From positions 1 to 8,347 of the forward strand of contig SKIY01000058.1 of assembly GCA_007116205.1 (NCBI GenBank): a stretch of DNA of 8,347 nt. The letters run 5' to 3'. The position numbers and the translations under genes were made by a program. Of this stretch, positions 6,475 to 8,347 are shown piece after piece. This DNA comes from Candidatus Izemoplasma sp. (GTDB lineage: Bacteria > Bacillota_I > Bacilli_A > Izemoplasmatales > Izemoplasmataceae). Under the pieces are notes generated by a model that worked only from the letters and a program-made list of their open reading frames with translations, was not told the DNA's origin and searched no databases. The number at the start of each line of letters is the position of its first letter. Position 1 is the first letter of the stretch.

Positions 6475-6721
6475 AAAAAGATTCTATATTAATCGTTATC
6501 TTCTTATGTTCTCTAGATGCACTTGCATAGGCAATTGTTCGTATCGCATTCGCAATGCGCCCACCCTTACCAATAACGCGTCCGAGATCATCTTGGTTGA
6601 CGTACACCTGTATACTTATCAACTGTCCGTCATCAGATAATTTTTTAACAACTAAATCTTCCGGTTTAATAACTAAAGGGGTTACTAAATCTTTAATCAT
6701 TTTTTCATAATTAACCGCCAT
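6473..6721 (-). CDS. khpA: KH-domain RNA-binding protein KhpA
   Basis: This 82 aa single-domain protein has one type II KH fold. The nucleic-acid-binding loop GKGG is at residues 51-54 within GRVIGKGGRIANAIRTI. Length and sequence match KhpA (YlqC), an RNA chaperone that in other Bacillota pairs with KhpB/Jag and affects cell division and elongation. The start ATG at 6721 has an AAAGGTGAT site upstream, and the gene lies 12 bases after the rpsP stop, so the two are co-transcribed. The rpsP-khpA order is conserved in Bacillota. Here transcription is predicted to stop right after khpA. Confidence 0.94.
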   Translation of the reverse strand: MAVNYEKMIKDLVTPLVIKPEDLVVKKLSDDGQLISIQVYVNQDDLGRVIGKGGRIANAIRTIAYASASREHKKITINIESF

Positions 6722-6733
6722 GAAAAATCACCT

Positions 6734-7000
6734 TTATTGCTTGCCTTGTTTTGACTTGGCAATGATACCAGCTTTCGAAAAAAGATTGCGCACAGTATCT
6801 GTCGGTTGTGCCCCTTTTGACAACCAATCGAGCGCACGTGCTTCATCAATCTTCACAGCAGTTGGTTCCGTTGTTGGATCGTAAGAACCAATAATCTCCA
6901 AATATCTTCCGTCGCGCTTATGTTTAGAATCCGCAGCGACTATACGATAATACGGACGTTTAACGGTTCCGTGTCTTTGTAAACGTAGTTTTACAGCCAT
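6734..7000 (-). CDS. rpsP: 30S ribosomal protein S16
   Basis: This 88 aa protein has the S16 signature at its N terminus (MAVKLRLQRHGTVKRPYYRI, then VAADSKHKRDGR), followed by IGSYDP and the ALDWLSKGAQPTDTVRNLFSK helix region. S16 is an early assembly protein of the 30S body and binds 16S rRNA. ATG at 7000 follows an AGGAGGT site, and a promoter lies across the end of ylbG. In most Bacillota rpsP heads an ffh-rpsP-khpA-rimM-trmD-rplS cluster. Here the upstream neighbours are ylbF-ylbG instead of ffh, and an ABC pair follows khpA. Confidence 0.98.
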   Translation of the reverse strand: MAVKLRLQRHGTVKRPYYRIVAADSKHKRDGRYLEIIGSYDPTTEPTAVKIDEARALDWLSKGAQPTDTVRNLFSKAGIIAKSKQGKQ

Positions 7001-7032
7001 CTTTTTCTACCTCCTATATGATTTCCTTAGTT

Positions 7033-7061
7033 AGGATATCATACCTCGCTATTAGTGTCAA
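7033..7061 (-). promoter_or_regulatory. rpsP promoter, consensus -35 with extended -10
   Basis: TTGACA (7056-7061) lies 17 bases from TATCCT (7033-7038) on the minus strand, with TG one base before the -10 compensating for its two mismatches. The -35 is inside the last codons of ylbG and the TGA stop of ylbG supplies the extended -10 TG, so promoter and coding sequence are fused. Confidence 0.78.
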
Positions 7062-7302
7062 GGTTTTTTACTTGACATTCTTGTAAGTTGTAAGCATCAC
7101 GGTCTAGCAAGGACACCTCAACTTTACGCACATGGTGTATCTTTTTTAAGTTTGCAATCGCTTCTTCTTGGTCTTTCACATTAACATACACAATCGCATA
7201 GCGTCTTTTTTTATGATAATATGTTACATTGCCAAAACGTTTAATTTGTTTTATTGTTTTAGGGTTCTTATAATAGACAATCAAACCTACTCGCTCGAAC
7301 AT
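7039..7302 (-). CDS. ylbG: YlbG family protein (DUF2129)
   Basis: This 87 aa protein matches the YlbG/DUF2129 family, with the characteristic opening ERVGLIVYYKNPKTIKQIKRFG, then YYHKKRRYAIVYVN and a small alpha/beta fold ending near VEVSLLDRDAY. No enzyme motif, signal peptide or membrane segment is visible, and the biochemical role is not established. In Bacilli the gene typically follows ylbF, as here. The start ATG at 7302 lies inside the end of ylbF (16-base overlap). Its ribosome binding site is a purine run AGAGGGGGG (7308-7316) that also encodes the end of ylbF, implying coupled translation. The 3' end carries the rpsP promoter -35 and extended -10 elements. Confidence 0.88.
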   Translation of the reverse strand: MFERVGLIVYYKNPKTIKQIKRFGNVTYYHKKRRYAIVYVNVKDQEEAIANLKKIHHVRKVEVSLLDRDAYNLQECQVKNLDTNSEV

Positions 7303-7688
7303 GATGACCCCCCTCTTTCTATAAAATTCATTTTTGTGTCGGTCTTCACTCTAGAGGAAACCGTATGAGCCAAACGTTTAGTCAATTGATCTAGCAAATC
7401 TTGCAGTGCTGATTCAAAATGTTTGAAACGTTTAACTTTATCATTATTGTACAAAGCGGTTTTCGCTTCAACAAACTGGATTTGATATGTTTTTAAATCT
7501 GGGTGGTGCTTCCCATACTTTTTTGCTTCATAGTATTTTTCAGAAATGTTCTTAAAATTTTCAGATAAAGGCTTCACGGTCTCACATGTAATCACAGCTT
7601 CATATGATTCAAGATAGCCTTTATAGATAGAAGTTTCTTCTATCTCCTTAATAACACTTTCTGTTAAAACCAATAATTTTTCATCCAT
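7287..7688 (-). CDS. ylbF: YlbF/RicF-like regulator of RNA maturation, lacking the C-terminal Cys cluster
   Basis: This 133 aa, mostly helical protein matches YlbF, most clearly in YGKHHPDL, LYNNDKVKRFKHFESALQDLLDQL and the tail SSC. In B. subtilis YlbF (RicF) joins YmcA and YaaT in the Ric (Y-) complex, which directs RNase Y processing of operon mRNAs and affects sporulation, competence and biofilm formation. The B. subtilis protein continues past SSC into a glycine/cysteine-rich tail linked to Fe-S cluster binding. Here the frame stops at SSCSSE, leaving one cysteine there and one in the N-terminal half (ITCETV). I chose ATG at 7688 because AGGTGAT (7692-7698) precedes it; the frame is open to 7769 but that stretch covers promoter sequence. 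The gene overlaps ylbG by 16 bases. Confidence 0.85.
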   Translation of the reverse strand: MDEKLLVLTESVIKEIEETSIYKGYLESYEAVITCETVKPLSENFKNISEKYYEAKKYGKHHPDLKTYQIQFVEAKTALYNNDKVKRFKHFESALQDLLDQLTKRLAHTVSSRVKTDTKMNFIERGGSSCSSE

Positions 7689-7704
7689 AAAATCACCTAT
7701 CGAC

Positions 7705-7713
7705 ATTATAGCA
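7705..7713 (-). promoter_or_regulatory. Extended -10 promoter candidate for ylbF-ylbG
   Basis: The minus strand carries TGCTATAAT, a full extended -10, 16 bases before the ylbF ATG. The -35 region is weak (TTTCTT at 17-base spacing). A second TATAAT at 7722-7727 could serve instead and would give a longer leader. The exact start is undecided. Confidence 0.5.
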
Positions 7714-7756
7714 TGAAAGGCATTATAAAGAAAATAAAAACGACTTTTTGAAGTGT

Positions 7757-7785
7757 TTGACATGCGCATAATTTCAACCTATAAT
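7757..7785 (+). promoter_or_regulatory. Perfect sigma-A consensus promoter for the thioredoxin-CcdA gene
   Basis: TTGACA (7757-7762) and TATAAT (7780-7785) are separated by exactly 17 bases. The predicted start near 7792 gives a leader of about 28 bases before the ATG at 7820. It is divergent from the ylbF promoter within a 131-base intergenic region. An ATGCGCAT palindrome lies at the start of the spacer (7762-7769). Confidence 0.88.
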
Positions 7786-7819
7786 GGTATCAAGAATACA
7801 TCTGAAAGCAGGCACAATT

Positions 7820-8347
7820 ATGATCAAAAAAGCTGGTATATTTTTTATATTCTTTATGGCGATGGTGATATTATTATCGCCTGCATCAATAGAAGCTTCA
7901 AATAACGACTTAGAACCTTCAAACACTGCAGTATATTTTTATCACCCGTTTTGTGGGAGTTGCGAATCTTTAGAAGAAGATGGTGCAATCGACCGCTTAG
8001 AAGCCTCTGGGGTAGAGGTGATTTCTTACAACACTAGTACTAGTATCGGTAAAAGAATGTTTCAAGCCTATACCGATGTCTATAACGTGCCGCGTTCAGA
8101 AAGACAAGTGCCGATTTTATTTGTTGGTGAAAGCCACTATAATGGTTATCGAAACATCCGAAACGCTATTAACGATGGTATCATCTTGACAGAATCAGCG
8201 ACACCCTTACTAGATGTAACTAATTATATTCCAGCAGAAACCACTCTTCTAAGTGCGATTATTACTGCTGTACTTTACGGACTGCTAGATGGCATCAACC
8301 CTTGTGCAATTGCGATGCTTTTGATGTTCATTTCTATGGTAAAATTC
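7820..8347 (+). CDS. Thioredoxin-like/CcdA-type membrane thiol-disulfide protein, N-terminal part
   Basis: The frame is open from ATG at 7820 to the window edge (176 residues, C terminus missing). Residues 1-26 are a signal or anchor segment (lysines, then IFFIFFMAMVILLSPAS). Next comes a thioredoxin/glutaredoxin-like domain with VYFYHPFCGSCESL, the CGSC redox pair at Cys45 and Cys48, and a cis-proline in QVPILFVG (Pro98). From about 143 a hydrophobic segment begins, containing GLLDGINPCAIAML (Cys162), the typical first helix of the CcdA/DsbD membrane domain. The fusion suggests transfer of electrons from the cytoplasm across the membrane to an extracytoplasmic CxxC, for reducing disulfides or cytochrome c maturation; the actual target is unknown. 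The ribosome binding site is weak (AAGCAGG). The gene is divergent from ylbF and has a consensus promoter. Confidence 0.85.
   Translation, partial: MIKKAGIFFIFFMAMVILLSPASIEASNNDLEPSNTAVYFYHPFCGSCESLEEDGAIDRLEASGVEVISYNTSTSIGKRMFQAYTDVYNVPRSERQVPILFVGESHYNGYRNIRNAINDGIILTESATPLLDVTNYIPAETTLLSAIITAVLYGLLDGINPCAIAMLLMFISMVKF

Noticed and set aside
7072..7077. Plus-strand TTGACA inside the ylbG 3' end
   Set aside because: No -10 at suitable spacing and no plus-strand gene downstream.
7689..7769. N-terminal extension of ylbF to 7769
   Set aside because: It covers the divergent promoter region, does not resemble YlbF, and AGGTGAT precedes ATG 7688.
7762..7769. ATGCGCAT palindrome in the spacer of the thioredoxin-CcdA promoter
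   Set aside because: An 8-base palindrome does not extend further and may occur by chance; its position is suggestive but insufficient to call an operator.
8033..8044. Tandem ACTAGT repeat
   Set aside because: It lies in coding sequence for a Thr-Ser-Thr-Ser stretch and has no wider repeat structure.
1..8347. Search for CRISPR arrays, insertion sequences, tRNA or rRNA genes
   Set aside because: No regularly spaced repeats, transposase motifs, terminal inverted repeats or tRNA-like cloverleafs were seen; the window is densely filled by the listed genes.

Overview
This window looks like the chromosome of a low-to-moderate GC Bacillota (Firmicutes) bacterium, most likely of the class Bacilli. 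The evidence is a tyrosyl-tRNA synthetase gene behind a T-box leader, a CcpA-type catabolite regulator, an rplS gene behind an L19-leader-like hairpin, strong AGGAGG-type ribosome binding sites and textbook sigma-A promoters. TAA, TAG and TGA are all used as stops (ylbG and rimM end in TGA), so this is not a Mycoplasma-type UGA=Trp code. I cannot name the genus. A Mollicutes-related Bacilli lineage is possible but unproven.

Layout. The left edge holds the 3' end of a plus-strand ArsR/SmtB repressor gene (1-135). It converges on tyrS through a shared bidirectional terminator (134-163). From there to about 7688 every gene is on the minus strand. In order of transcription these are ylbF (ricF), ylbG, rpsP, khpA, an ABC-2 exporter pair (ATPase plus permease, NatA/NatB-like), rimM, trmD, rplS, ccpA and tyrS. 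At the right edge a divergent plus-strand gene (7820 to the end, truncated) encodes a signal/anchor segment, a CxxC thioredoxin-like domain and the start of a CcdA/DsbD-like membrane domain.

Transcription units read from sequence: (i) ylbF-ylbG from an extended -10, apparently without a terminator before rpsP; (ii) rpsP-khpA from a TTGACA/extended -10 promoter embedded in the end of ylbG, ending at a strong terminator just after khpA; (iii) natA-natB-rimM-trmD from a promoter directly behind that terminator, with tight spacing or overlap throughout; (iv) rplS from its own extended -10 promoter, through an L19-type autoregulatory leader, ending at a GAAA-loop terminator; (v) ccpA from a consensus-like promoter that carries a near-perfect cre palindrome (autoregulation); (vi) tyrS behind a T-box with a UAC (Tyr) specifier.

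Functionally this is mostly translation machinery: S16, L19, RimM (30S maturation), TrmD (m1G37 of tRNA), KhpA (RNA chaperone) and TyrRS. It is interleaved with mRNA-processing control (YlbF), carbon regulation (CcpA) and an ABC exporter inserted into the normally contiguous rpsP-khpA-rimM-trmD-rplS cluster. No mobile element, CRISPR array, tRNA or rRNA was seen. I did not find a clearly new system. The most notable points are the ABC pair separating khpA from rimM-trmD with its own promoter, the YlbF homologue lacking the C-terminal cysteine cluster, the cre-like operator in the ccpA promoter, and the thioredoxin-CcdA fusion.
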